Shown here: in pieces, positions 32,405 to 41,537 of the stretch
Layout: every line of letters starts with the position of its first letter
Numbering within the stretch: the first letter of the stretch is position 1
DNA from: KBS50 sp042434095
GTDB taxonomy: Bacteria > Actinomycetota > Actinomycetes > Mycobacteriales > Micromonosporaceae
Assembly: GCF_042434095.1 (NCBI RefSeq)
Contig: NZ_JBHLUE010000004.1
Span: forward strand, 620,001-684,000
Direction of reading: 5' to 3'
Length of the DNA: 64,000 bases
The notes under the pieces: generated by a model
The model's database searches: none
What the model was told of the DNA's origin: nothing
The model's input: only the letters and a program-made list of their open reading frames with translations
Made by a program: the position numbers and the translations under genes

Positions 32405-34414
32405 ATGACGGCGCTGGAAACGAATGCCCGACTGGGTGGCATCGAGCGGTTCGCGTCCGCGTTCGGGCGCGTAACCGTTCCGCCGGAGGACCGCGCGCTC
32501 AGTCCCTACACGGGCCTGACCCGCGCCCACTGGGCGGCGGTGGCCGACGACCTGCTGCTGTCCGTCGCGCGCTACCGGTCGCCGGGCGGGGCGCGGATCG
32601 ACCTGCCCGGCCGCCCTTCGCAACAGGGCGTCCGCACGGACGGCCTCGAAGGCTTCGCGCGAACCTTCCTGCTGGCGGCGTTCCGGCACGTCGGCGAGGG
32701 CGGCAGGGCACCGTACGATCACCTCTCGCCCTACCTCGATGGCCTGGTGGCGGGCACCCGTACGGTCGGCGCGGACGACGACGAGTCCTACCCCGTCATC
32801 GGGGACATCGGGCGGCACGGACAGCCGCACGTGGAGGCCGCGTCGATCGCGCTGAGCATGCAGTTGACCCGGGCCGACACCTGGGACCGCCTCGACGCCG
32901 GCGCGCAGGATCGCCTGGACGGCTGGCTGCGGCAGGCGATCCACCGCGAGCCGTCGGACAACAACTGGTACCTCTTTCCGCTCACCATCGCGAGCTTCCT
33001 CGAGAGTGTGGGCCGGGCGGACGAGCAGACCGGCTACGTGATCGAGCGGGGCCTGAGCCTCATCGACGGGTGGTACCGGGGCGAGGGCTGGTACAGCGAC
33101 GGCGCCGCCGACGCCTTCGACCACTACATCGGGTGGGCGCTGCACCTCTACCCGCTGCTGCACGCGCGGCATCGCGGCGACCACGCCCTTGAGGAGAAGC
33201 TCACGCAGCGCCTGCGCGAGTTCCTCGGCACGTACTCGCACATGTTCGACCGCAACGGCGCCCCGCTGTACCAGGGCCGCTCACTCACGTACCGGACCGC
33301 CACCCTGGCCGCCGTGGCGATGGGCGAGGTGTTCGGCGCCACCCCGCTCGAGCACGGCCAGTCCCGGCGGATCATGTCGGCGAACCTTCGTTTCTTCTTC
33401 GAGCACGACGCGACCCGCGACGGGGTGCTGACGCTCGGCTGGTTCGGCGAGCACGCGCCCACGTTGCAGCGCTACTCGGGCCCCGGGTCGCCGTACTGGG
33501 CGTCCAAGGGCTTCGCCGCCCTCATGCTGCCGGCCGAGCACCCGTTGTGGACGAGCACCGAGGCGGAGCTGCCCGGCGACGTACGGGACCACGCGCACAC
33601 GATCCGCCCCGTCTCGTGGCTCATCCAGACCACCGCCAGTGACGGCCTGGCGAGGGTGCACAACCATGGCAGTGACCACGTCAAGCTGTTCCGGGAACCC
33701 GACGCGGGCGCCCCCGACCCGCTCTACGCCCGGTTCGCCTACTCCACCCGTACCGGTCCCACCGCCCTGCACAATGCCAGCGACAACGACATCCAGGTGC
33801 GGTACCGGGACGTGTGGAGCGTCCGGCGCAAGATCCACGCGGTGACGGGCGGCGCGGACTGGGTCGCCTCCTGGCACGCCCCACGGTTCCCGCTGTACGC
33901 GCCGTTCGACGCGAGCGACCCCGCGGATGGTGGCCCAGTGCTGCCGTCGGTACGCATCGAGAGCCTGACCGCCGTGCACGGCCGGGTCGAGGTCCGCGCC
34001 TTCCGGCTGCGCAACGTGCCCCCGCGGCTGCCGGTGCGGCTGTCCGGCTGGGCGGTGGCCGGCGACGCGCCGGAGGACTTCACGACGCACGTCGACGGCG
34101 CCGAGGCGACCATCCACGTGGAGACCCCGGACGGGCGCCTGACCTCGCAGCTACTCGGTGTGCACGGGCTCGGCGAGGCGACCTGTGCCGGCGCGCCGTA
34201 CGGCACCGCCTTCGGCCGGTGGAGCGTCATGCCGGAGGTCCGCGGCCTGGCGTCCGGTCGGGTGTACGTGGCGCTCGCCTCCCTCACCGCCGATCCGGCG
34301 CCGGCGCCCCTGGCCGAGCTCGCGGCGGTCGAGGTCGACGGCAGCGCCGTCGCCATCGACTGGCTCGACGACGGGACCCGGTTGGTCCTTGACCTGCGGC
34401 AGATGCCCTGGTGA
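32405..34414 (+). CDS. DUF2264 domain protein, probable carbohydrate-active enzyme
   Basis: 669-aa cytoplasmic protein without signal peptide. The N-terminal two thirds match DUF2264: helical pairs with aromatic motifs NNWYLFP, DGWYRGEGWYSDGAADAFDHYIGWALHLYPLL and GDHALEEK, suggesting an alpha/alpha toroid as in unsaturated glucuronyl hydrolases. The rest is beta-rich. Some DUF2264 relatives act on uronic-acid glycans (I recall a link to GH154; unverified). Asp residues in the DGAADAFDHY segment are catalytic candidates. GAGAGGAC precedes the ATG at 32405. Last gene of the transport operon, so it likely cleaves the imported oligosaccharide. Confidence 0.8.
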   Translation: MTALETNARLGGIERFASAFGRVTVPPEDRALSPYTGLTRAHWAAVADDLLLSVARYRSPGGARIDLPGRPSQQGVRTDGLEGFARTFLLAAFRHVGEGGRAPYDHLSPYLDGLVAGTRTVGADDDESYPVIGDIGRHGQPHVEAASIALSMQLTRADTWDRLDAGAQDRLDGWLRQAIHREPSDNNWYLFPLTIASFLESVGRADEQTGYVIERGLSLIDGWYRGEGWYSDGAADAFDHYIGWALHLYPLLHARHRGDHALEEKLTQRLREFLGTYSHMFDRNGAPLYQGRSLTYRTATLAAVAMGEVFGATPLEHGQSRRIMSANLRFFFEHDATRDGVLTLGWFGEHAPTLQRYSGPGSPYWASKGFAALMLPAEHPLWTSTEAELPGDVRDHAHTIRPVSWLIQTTASDGLARVHNHGSDHVKLFREPDAGAPDPLYARFAYSTRTGPTALHNASDNDIQVRYRDVWSVRRKIHAVTGGADWVASWHAPRFPLYAPFDASDPADGGPVLPSVRIESLTAVHGRVEVRAFRLRNVPPRLPVRLSGWAVAGDAPEDFTTHVDGAEATIHVETPDGRLTSQLLGVHGLGEATCAGAPYGTAFGRWSVMPEVRGLASGRVYVALASLTADPAPAPLAELAAVEVDGSAVAIDWLDDGTRLVLDLRQMPW

Positions 34415-34551
34415 GGGCCGCCCATCGGGTTGCTCGATACCGCCGTCGGCGGGTCGCGGACATCGGCGCCCAAGTGGGCGACGTCTCGCAGCCGACCGAG
34501 CCGGTCGCCAGGTGTCCGGTACGACGGCCTGAGCCGATCGGGACGCGGCCG

Positions 34552-35484
34552 CTATTCGGCAGCGGACCGATCCGGGTCGGCAGCCCGGCCGTGCCCGGAG
34601 CTGCGCCGCAGCGCCTCGGCGACCAGGCGGGCCGCGTCGCCGAGGCGCCCGGGCCGGTAGCCGAGCACCAGACGACGGACCTCCGGCGGCTCGCCACGGA
34701 CTGCGACGGCGCGAACGTCGGGTGGGAGCAGGGGCAGCGCCACCGGCGGCAGCGTGGTGATGCCCAGGCCGGCGCCCACCAGCCGGAACTTGCTCCACCA
34801 GTCGCGGACCACGTAGCGGACGTCGGGTCGCCCGGGTAGGCCGGGCCACACTCCGGGCAGCAGCTCACCGGTGTCCGACCGGCCGGCCACCCAGGTCTGG
34901 CCGATCAGCTCGTCCCGCTCCACGGCGGCGCGGGCGGCGAACGGGTGCCCCGCTCCCACGCACAGCAGCAGGTCCCGTTCGGCGAGGACGAGCTGCCCCA
35001 GCGCCGGCGTTTCCGTGTCGAGCGGCCGGAACGGTGGCGACTGGGCCAGCACCGCCAGGTCGAGCGTGCCCGCCCGCAGCGACCGGATCAGGGTCGCGCT
35101 GCTGCCCTCCCGCAGCGACACCGTCAGCTCCCGGGGCAGGGCGGCCAGCACGGCGGGCAGCAGCGCCGCCGCCGCGGTGGGGAAGGCGCCCAGCCGTACC
35201 GGTCCGGCCGTGGTGGCATCGCCCGCCAGGTCCCGGGCCGCGGCGTCCAACTCGTCCAGGATCCGGATCGCCCGGGCCAGCAGCATCGAGCCGGCTGCCG
35301 TGAAGGCCACGCCGTCGCGCCGTCGCTCGAACAACGGGCGTCCGGCGGCCGCCTCCAGCGCCGCCACCTGGCGGGACACCGCCGACTGGGTATAGCCCAG
35401 CGCGCGGGCGGCCGCCGTGAACGACCCCCGCTCCGACACCTCCCGCAGCACCCGCAAGCCCGCCGGTGCGAAGTCACCTGTCAT
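34552..35484 (-). CDS. LysR-family transcriptional regulator
   Basis: 310-aa LTTR. The N-terminal winged HTH (LRVLREVSERGSFTAAARALGYTQSAVSRQVAALE) is followed by a type-2 periplasmic-binding-like effector domain. The ATG at 35484 has GGGAGA directly upstream. Divergent from an SDR gene across 81 bases, the normal arrangement for an LTTR and its target. Ligand unknown. Confidence 0.93.
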   Translation of the reverse strand: MTGDFAPAGLRVLREVSERGSFTAAARALGYTQSAVSRQVAALEAAAGRPLFERRRDGVAFTAAGSMLLARAIRILDELDAAARDLAGDATTAGPVRLGAFPTAAAALLPAVLAALPRELTVSLREGSSATLIRSLRAGTLDLAVLAQSPPFRPLDTETPALGQLVLAERDLLLCVGAGHPFAARAAVERDELIGQTWVAGRSDTGELLPGVWPGLPGRPDVRYVVRDWWSKFRLVGAGLGITTLPPVALPLLPPDVRAVAVRGEPPEVRRLVLGYRPGRLGDAARLVAEALRRSSGHGRAADPDRSAAE

Positions 35485-35565
35485 GCGTCTCCCGCATACC
35501 TGTCGTGCCGGATTGTCGATCCTCGCATGCTAGTGGGGCGATCTCCCCGTGGCTAACGTTCGGAC

Positions 35566-36450
35566 GTGACCTCTCCACGTACCGCCCTCGTCACGGGGGC
35601 CAACCAGGGCCTCGGCCGCGCGATCGTCGAAGGGCTGGCCGCCGCCCTGGCACCGACCGACCGCGTCCTGCTCGCCGGCCGCCGACCCGACGCCGTGCAG
35701 GACGCCGCCACCGAGATCGCCGCCGCCGTACCGCGGGGCGCCGGCGTCGAGCCGTACGTCCTCGACGTCCGCGACCCGGCCGCCATCGAGGCGCTGGCCG
35801 CCGACCTCGGCGAGATCGACATCGTCTTCTCCAACGCCACCGCCCGGATGAGCCCGGACGACGACCCCGCCGACCGGGTCGACGCCGTGGCCGAGACGAG
35901 CAACCTGGCCACCAGCCGCATCCTGCGCGCCTTCGGCCCCCGCCTGCGGCCGGGCGGCCGGCTCGTCGTGGTGGCGAGCGCGCTCGGCACCCTCGACAAG
36001 CTCGACGCCCGCGTGCGGCCCCGGTTCGCCGCCGCCGCCGAGGCCGACCTGGACGCCGTGGATGACCTCGTCGCGCAATGGCGGGCCGCGGTCCACGCCG
36101 GGCGGGCCGAGGAGCAGGGCTACGGCGCCTGGCTCAACATCCCGTCCAAGGTCGCACAGGTCGCCGCGGTCCGCGCGTACGCCCGGGAACGGCGCGCGGA
36201 CGACCTGGCGCGCGGCACGCTCGTCGCGGCGCTGTGCCCCGGCTTGATCGACACCGCGGCGTCCCGGCCGTGGTTCGCGGACATGAGCACGGCACAGACC
36301 CCCGCCCAGGCCGCCGCGTGGCCCGTGGAACTGGCGGCCGGCGAGCTGACCGCCAGCGCCCTGGCCGCGTTCCACGGTGAACTCGTGCAGTTCGGCAGGG
36401 TGCTTCCGTGGCGTACCGGTATCCCGGTGCCGCACCGCGCGACCACCTGA
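35566..36450 (+). CDS. short-chain dehydrogenase/reductase with atypical active site
   Basis: 294-aa SDR. The cofactor motif TGANQGLG and NAT (a variant of NNAG) are present, as is the catalytic Ser in VVVASALG. At the usual YxxxK position the sequence is NIPSK, so the active-site Tyr appears replaced by Asn; the reaction may be altered or lost. The GTG start has no ribosome site. A TAACGT -10-like hexamer ends six bases before it, so the mRNA may be leaderless. Probably controlled by the divergent LysR protein. Confidence 0.85.
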   Translation: MTSPRTALVTGANQGLGRAIVEGLAAALAPTDRVLLAGRRPDAVQDAATEIAAAVPRGAGVEPYVLDVRDPAAIEALAADLGEIDIVFSNATARMSPDDDPADRVDAVAETSNLATSRILRAFGPRLRPGGRLVVVASALGTLDKLDARVRPRFAAAAEADLDAVDDLVAQWRAAVHAGRAEEQGYGAWLNIPSKVAQVAAVRAYARERRADDLARGTLVAALCPGLIDTAASRPWFADMSTAQTPAQAAAWPVELAAGELTASALAAFHGELVQFGRVLPWRTGIPVPHRATT

Positions 36451-36650
36451 CCGCTGCCGACCGCCCGCCGCAGGGCGTCGGCGACGAGCTGCGGAGCTGA
36501 TCAGGCGGGTAGACTGGGCCCAGCTGCAGGGTGTGTTGCCCGCCATCGACGGCGTCGACAGGTGTCACCGATCGGGATGCGAACGGCCGGGAGCCGGCAG
36601 TCGACCGATGGATCCCGCGCCACGCGACCGCTGCAGGGGGAAGCCACCAG

Positions 36651-38330
36651 GTGAGCACTCACTCGACGTTGCTGTTCGTGCTCGCCGCCGTGGCCGTCAT
36701 CGTCGTCGTACGGTGGGTGGCCACCCACACCGGCCTGCCGTCCGCCGCCCTGCTGCCGCTGATCGGCATCGCGTACGCGCTGCTGCCCGGCCCGAACCTT
36801 GGCCTGGATCCCGACCTGGTGCTCATGGTGGTGCTGCCGCCGCTGCTCTACAGCGCCGCCCTGGACTCCTCGCTGCTGGACCTGCGCCGGAACCTCCGCA
36901 TCGTGGTCAGCCTGTCCGTGGTGCTGGTGCTGCTCACCGGGGTGCTGGTCGGTCTCGGCTTCCACCTGTTCGTCGCCGGCGCCACCCTGGCCGCCGGGAT
37001 CGCGGTCGGCGCCGCCATCGCGCCGCCCGACCCGGTGGCCGCCCTGGCGGTGGGCCGCCGGGTCAACCTGCCGCCGAAGATGATCACGATCATCCAGGGC
37101 GAGGGGCTGCTGAACGACGCCACCGCGTTGACCATGCTCAGCGTCGCGGTGGCCGCCGCCGTCGGCGGGAAGTTCTCGTTTCCCGCCGCCGTCGCGCAGT
37201 TCGTGCTGGCGGCGGCCGGCGGGGTCGCCGTGGGGGCGGCGGTCGCCTGGGCTAAGCGGTTGGCCCGACCGCTCACCGCGGACCCGTTGCTGTCCAACGC
37301 GATCTCCCTGGCCACCCCGTTCCTGGCCTACCTGCTGGGCGAGGCGTTGCACGTCTCCGGGGTGCTCGCCGTGGTGGTCGCCGGGCTGATCGTGGGCCAC
37401 CAGACGCCCGAGCTGGGCTCCGGGGCGTCCCGGTTGCAGACCGGCGCCGTGTGGCGGCTGGTCGACTTCTTCCTCGAGGGCTTCGTCTTCCTGCTGATCG
37501 GCCAGCAGCTGCCCGAGGTCGTGCAGGGCCTGCGCCAGTACGACACGGCCACCATCGTGGTGGCCGTCGCGGTGTCGGTCGGCGTGGTGCTGCTGCTGCG
37601 CCCCGCCTGGCTGATGTTGACTCAGTCGCTCCCCCGCTCGCTGCACACCCGCCTCGGCGGCGTATCCGAGCAGGACGACACCGGCGAGCCGGGCAGCGCC
37701 CGGCAGGCCGCCCGCGCCGACCGCAACGCCGATCGGCTGACCCCGCGCGAGGTGGTGGCGCTGAGCTGGTCCGGCACCCGCGGCGTCATCAGCCTGGCCG
37801 CGATCTTCACCCTGCCGCTGACCACCGACAGCGGAGCGCCCTTCCCCGACCGCGACCTCCTGCTGTTCTGCACCTTCGTGGTGGTCCTGGTGACGCTCGT
37901 CGGGCAGGGCCTGACGTTCGCGCCGCTCGTCCGGCGGCTCGGCCTGCGCGCCAACAAGAGCGACCAGGCACGGGTACGCAACGAGGCGCGCTCGGCCGCG
38001 GTCGAGGCCGCGCTGGCCCGCCTCGACGCGGTCGCGGCCGACGAGCCGGACAGCGCGCCGGCCGTCGACGCCACCCGTACGCAGCTGCTGGGCCGGTTGA
38101 AGCGCTACCGCGGACGGCTCGACCTGATCCAGCAGAGCGGGTCGGCCGACGTGCCCACCTCACCCGAGTACGAGACGGCGCTGCGGGTCCGCCGGGCGGC
38201 CATCGACGCGCAGCGCGAGGAGCTGTTGCGCTGGCGCGACGCCGGCCGGCTGCCCGACGAGGAGCTCCGGGTGCTGGAGCGCGAGCTCGACCACGAGGAA
38301 CTGCTGCTCCCGAAGCGGGCGTCGAGCTGA
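36651..38330 (+). CDS. Na+/H+ antiporter, CPA1 (NhaP/NhaG-like)
   Basis: 559-aa membrane antiporter with about 12 helices in the N-terminal 410 residues. The CPA1 core includes GAAIAPPDPVAAL (the Asp of the PxPD/NDP-type ion site) and LNDATALTML in place of the common ND motif. A hydrophilic C-terminal domain of about 150 residues with long helices probably senses pH or ions. GTG at 36651 is chosen, with GGGGGAAG about ten bases upstream. Exchanges Na+ (or K+) for protons at the cytoplasmic membrane. Single gene, no clear operon. Confidence 0.9.
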   Translation: MSTHSTLLFVLAAVAVIVVVRWVATHTGLPSAALLPLIGIAYALLPGPNLGLDPDLVLMVVLPPLLYSAALDSSLLDLRRNLRIVVSLSVVLVLLTGVLVGLGFHLFVAGATLAAGIAVGAAIAPPDPVAALAVGRRVNLPPKMITIIQGEGLLNDATALTMLSVAVAAAVGGKFSFPAAVAQFVLAAAGGVAVGAAVAWAKRLARPLTADPLLSNAISLATPFLAYLLGEALHVSGVLAVVVAGLIVGHQTPELGSGASRLQTGAVWRLVDFFLEGFVFLLIGQQLPEVVQGLRQYDTATIVVAVAVSVGVVLLLRPAWLMLTQSLPRSLHTRLGGVSEQDDTGEPGSARQAARADRNADRLTPREVVALSWSGTRGVISLAAIFTLPLTTDSGAPFPDRDLLLFCTFVVVLVTLVGQGLTFAPLVRRLGLRANKSDQARVRNEARSAAVEAALARLDAVAADEPDSAPAVDATRTQLLGRLKRYRGRLDLIQQSGSADVPTSPEYETALRVRRAAIDAQREELLRWRDAGRLPDEELRVLERELDHEELLLPKRASS

Positions 38331-38385
38331 CCAGCACTCCGCGGCTGGCCGCTCAGCGGCGTACCAGAAGGTCCTGACCCTGCCC

Positions 38386-39639
38386 TCAGCGCGACCCGGC
38401 GGGTACGGCCGTGGGGGTCGGCTCGGCCGGCGCCGGCGGCGCCGGGCGGACGCGCCAGGTGGCCGGGACGGCGAGGGTGGCCACGGTGACCAGGACGGCC
38501 ACCAGCGCGATGCCACCCAGCAGCGGCCCGGTGCCCAGCGCCGTGGCCACCGGGCCGGCGAGTCCGGTGCCGATCGGCACCGCGATGACCGCGCCAAGCA
38601 TCAGCACCGACGTGGCGCGGGCGATGAGACCGTCGGGCAGTTCGTCCTGCACGGCGGTGCTCTGGAAGACGTTGTAGATCGAGACCTGGAGGCCGCCGAG
38701 AACGGCGGCCGGGACGATGAGCCACACCGGCGCCGGCACGGCGAGCGTCACCGCGAGCGGGACGATCAGCAGGAAGCAGCCGACGGCGGCCGCCATGGGC
38801 CGCCTCGATCTCCACCGGGAGCTGACGAGACCGCCGAGCAGGGCGCCGACCGTGTAGCCGATGGCCACCGCGGCCCAGGCCGGCGCGCCACCGAGGTGCT
38901 CGTTGGCCACGAACGGGCCCAGGACGAGGATCGGGGCGACCACCAGCAGGTTGATCAGGCCGGCGTGGGCCGCCCAGACCCACAGCCAGGTTCGGTCCCG
39001 TACCTCGCCGAGGCCGGTCCGGACGCCGGCGATCAGGCCGGCCTTACGGCCCGTCCGCCCGGCCGTGAGGGTACGCGGAAGCCGGGCCAGGACCGCGGCG
39101 CTGACCAGGAACGTCACCGCGTCGACGCCGACCGCCCACCCCGGACCGGCCAGCGCGACCAAGGCGCCCGCCGCTCCGACCGCGACGATCGAGGCGGCGC
39201 CGCGGGACATGGTGAGCACGGAGTTGGCCTGGCGCAGGCGCGGCCGGTCGACCAGCGACGGGAGCAGGCCCTGCGCGGCCGGGTTGAAGAAGGCGGCGCC
39301 CGCGCCGGCGATGAGTTGCAGCGCGACGAGCAGCCACAGCCGGACCACCCCCGTCAGCAGGATCACCGCGGTGGCCGCCTGGACGGCGCACCGGACCGCG
39401 TCGGTCACCAGCATGACCGTCCGGCGCGGGTACCGGTCCCCCACTGCCCCGCCGACCAGGGCGAACAGGATGACCGGCAGGCGGCCGCTGAGCACCACCA
39501 GGCCCAGCGCCGTTGGCGAGCCGGTCAACCCCAGGACGGCGAACGCCAGCGCGAACGGGGTCAGGCTGTCGCCGAACCCGGACGCGGTGAACCCGATGAG
39601 GTAGCGGCGGAAGTCACGGATCCTCAGTACGGCGAACAT
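38386..39639 (-). CDS. MFS exporter (enterobactin exporter EntS-like)
   Basis: 417-aa major facilitator with 12 predicted helices. The opening FAVLRIRDFRRYLIGFTASGFGDSLTPFALAFAVLGLTGSP and the loop GAVGDRYPRRTVML are typical of the MFS_3/EntS-like exporters. The ATG at 39639 follows GAGGAGCTC; in-frame upstream starts would add a Pro-rich tail. Likely exports small molecules; no ligand evidence. Convergent with the antiporter gene, 55 bases between stops. Confidence 0.9.
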   Translation of the reverse strand: MFAVLRIRDFRRYLIGFTASGFGDSLTPFALAFAVLGLTGSPTALGLVVLSGRLPVILFALVGGAVGDRYPRRTVMLVTDAVRCAVQAATAVILLTGVVRLWLLVALQLIAGAGAAFFNPAAQGLLPSLVDRPRLRQANSVLTMSRGAASIVAVGAAGALVALAGPGWAVGVDAVTFLVSAAVLARLPRTLTAGRTGRKAGLIAGVRTGLGEVRDRTWLWVWAAHAGLINLLVVAPILVLGPFVANEHLGGAPAWAAVAIGYTVGALLGGLVSSRWRSRRPMAAAVGCFLLIVPLAVTLAVPAPVWLIVPAAVLGGLQVSIYNVFQSTAVQDELPDGLIARATSVLMLGAVIAVPIGTGLAGPVATALGTGPLLGGIALVAVLVTVATLAVPATWRVRPAPPAPAEPTPTAVPAGSR

Positions 39640-39784
39640 CGAGCTCCTCGGACGTGGTCCCACCGGGGGCCGGCCGGCGTTCGGTGGGTCCGTCGAAGGA
39701 TGGGCGCTCAACCAGGTCGAGGGTCAAGCCGGGATCGCGTACCGGCTCGTGCGGGCCGCTCGTACCGGAAGGTCCCGACCCGCC

Positions 39785-41182
39785 TCAGCCGGCGGGGAAC
39801 TGGTCCGGGTCCACGTCGCTGGAACTGGCGTTGCCGCCGTTCCCGGCCAGCAGGGAGAGGGTCCATTCCGTGTAGCTGCGAGAGGTGGTGGTGAATTTGT
39901 ACGTGCTGTCGAACCGCTCGAAGCCGCAGTCCCGGCCGAACGCCTTGAACCGGCTGTCCCAGTCGATGCCGCTGACGAAGTAGACCTGGTAGGTGCCGTC
40001 CGGGATCCCGCGTACGGTCGCGGTGCTCTTGCTACGGACATAGATCCGGTCGACGACGGTCTTGCCCCGCACGACGCTGAACACCGTGTCGACCGTGCCA
40101 TTATTTTCGATCTTCAACCGGCCGAGGCCGCCCTGCGTCCGCTTGAGGTACGACCCGGTGCTCAGCCGCCGGTTGGCGTCCTCGGTCTTCGCGGGGATGA
40201 AGGCGCCGACCCGGTACGGGTGCGCCGGGTCGGCGCTGGCCAGCGTCCGGAAGGCGCCCCGGAGGCGCTCCACGGCCGCGTCCCGACTGAGCTGCGCCGT
40301 CGCGGCCGGCCCGACACACACCTCCCACGAGTCGGCGACGGATCCGGCCACGGCCAGCGCCGAGCTGAGCTCGAGCAGTCCCCCGAGCAGATCGGCATGG
40401 GCGCTGGCCGCGGTCGCCGGTGGGGTGAGATCGGCCAGCGTGGCGCGCTGTTCGGTGATCGTCTTGGAGATGCCGGCGGTCGCCAGGGTGACGGCGTGCG
40501 GGTTCTTCGCCGCGGCGAGCGAGCGGAAGGCCGCCGCCATCGCGCTGTCGAAGCCGGTCAGCGTGGCCTGATACTGCTCCGGTGTCACCGGCGCGCCGCT
40601 CGTCGTCGACGCCGCCGCGGCCGCCACCGGCGCCGGGTTCTTCCCCTTGCCGTCGGGCAGCAGGGTGAAGATCAACCCTACCGCCGCCAGCACCGCCACG
40701 ACCGCCACCGCGGCGACGACGAGAACGGCCCGGCGCCGCGCCGGGCTGACCGGGACCGGCGGTCCGTTGCCCGACCATGGGGCCGCGACGCCCGGCGCGC
40801 CCATGAACTGCGGCGGCGCGGCCGTGGACGGCTGTTGCGCCGTCATGAAGGGCGACGGCTTCGCCGCGAGCTGCGGTGGCGCGGTTGGGAACGGCGGCGG
40901 CGTCGTCGCATATGGCGGCGGCGGCACCGTCGCGTACGGCGGCGGCGTCGTCGCATACGGCGGCGGCGCGGTCCGCACCCGGACCAGGACGTGCGCGTCC
41001 AGCGGCGATCCGTCGGCCGCCGCCGGGCCGAGGCCCGGAAGCCGCAGCAGCGCGCCGTCGGCGGTTCCGGCCGGAATCTGTACGGTCGTGCTGCCCGACC
41101 AGGGCAGAACGAGCACCTTGGAAACGCCGGCGAGAGCCTCCTGCGGCTCCACCTCAACAGTCAATGGTCCCCCGTGGTCCAT
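39785..41182 (-). CDS. membrane-anchored protein with DnaJ C-terminal-like domain
   Basis: 465-aa protein of unusual build. Residues 7-68 (LTVEVEPQEALAGVSKVLVLPW...IPAGTADGALLRLPGLG) resemble the substrate-binding C-terminal domain of DnaJ, without a J domain. A Pro-rich stretch with PPPYAT repeats (about 72-140) leads to one membrane helix (151-174). The 290-residue outer domain has an all-helical first half and beta-rich second half, with no recognised family. A ribosome site is absent before the ATG at 41182. CATACT ends six bases upstream, so a leaderless start is possible. Function unknown; perhaps an envelope stress or chaperone-linked sensor. Confidence 0.7.
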   Translation of the reverse strand: MDHGGPLTVEVEPQEALAGVSKVLVLPWSGSTTVQIPAGTADGALLRLPGLGPAAADGSPLDAHVLVRVRTAPPPYATTPPPYATVPPPPYATTPPPFPTAPPQLAAKPSPFMTAQQPSTAAPPQFMGAPGVAAPWSGNGPPVPVSPARRRAVLVVAAVAVVAVLAAVGLIFTLLPDGKGKNPAPVAAAAASTTSGAPVTPEQYQATLTGFDSAMAAAFRSLAAAKNPHAVTLATAGISKTITEQRATLADLTPPATAASAHADLLGGLLELSSALAVAGSVADSWEVCVGPAATAQLSRDAAVERLRGAFRTLASADPAHPYRVGAFIPAKTEDANRRLSTGSYLKRTQGGLGRLKIENNGTVDTVFSVVRGKTVVDRIYVRSKSTATVRGIPDGTYQVYFVSGIDWDSRFKAFGRDCGFERFDSTYKFTTTSRSYTEWTLSLLAGNGGNASSSDVDPDQFPAG

Positions 41183-41259
41183 TCGTACAGTATGGACGTT
41201 TGCCGAGACGCAAGCAGCAGCCGAACGTCGGACCGACGATCCGCTGAGCCGGTGGTTTG

Positions 41260-41399
41260 GCCCGCCCTCAGCCGGGCCAGTCGATCCGCAGCGGCCCGGA
41301 TCAGAGCTTGCCTGCTCGTGCGGCAGTAGGCGGTCCGAGGCTTCCCGCGATGGCCGACTGTCCCATCCTGGCGATGATCCCGATATCCCGGACCGTCAT
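41260..41399 (-). pseudogene. relic of the cyclophane maturase gene amcB with internal deletion
   Basis: The first 19 codons (MTVRDIGIIA.MGQ.AIAGS) match the intact maturase at 59755-60882. After GS the sequence jumps to its 3' end, where ETAYCRTTRQALIRAAADQL is recognisable with one frameshift (ARTAYCRTSRQALIRAAADRL in another frame). About 1 kb including the CxxxCxxC and SPASM cysteines is missing. The remaining frame stops after 32 codons at 41301. Not functional as a maturase. Confidence 0.82.
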
Positions 41400-41458
41400 G
41401 TCTCCTCCGGCGTCCGCCGTTCCGCGGCGTACGCGCCGACGCGGCGACGAGCCGGCCA
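41396..41458 (-). pseudogene. relic of the 109-aa gene upstream of amcB
   Basis: The reading frame ending ATGA at 41396-41399 encodes GWPARRRVGAYAAERRTPEET, nearly the same as the last 21 residues of the protein at 60879-61208. It keeps the same ATGA overlap with the amcB start. Sequence before it is unrelated, so only the tail of the gene survives. A short plus-strand stretch to 41541 may be the end of yet another lost gene. Confidence 0.78.
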
Positions 41459-41537
41459 GCCGTCGGCTCGCGCCGCACGTCGGGCTGCCCGCGGTGCGGG
41501 AGTTCGCCGACCGGGTGCAACCGCTGCTGCAGGCTGC

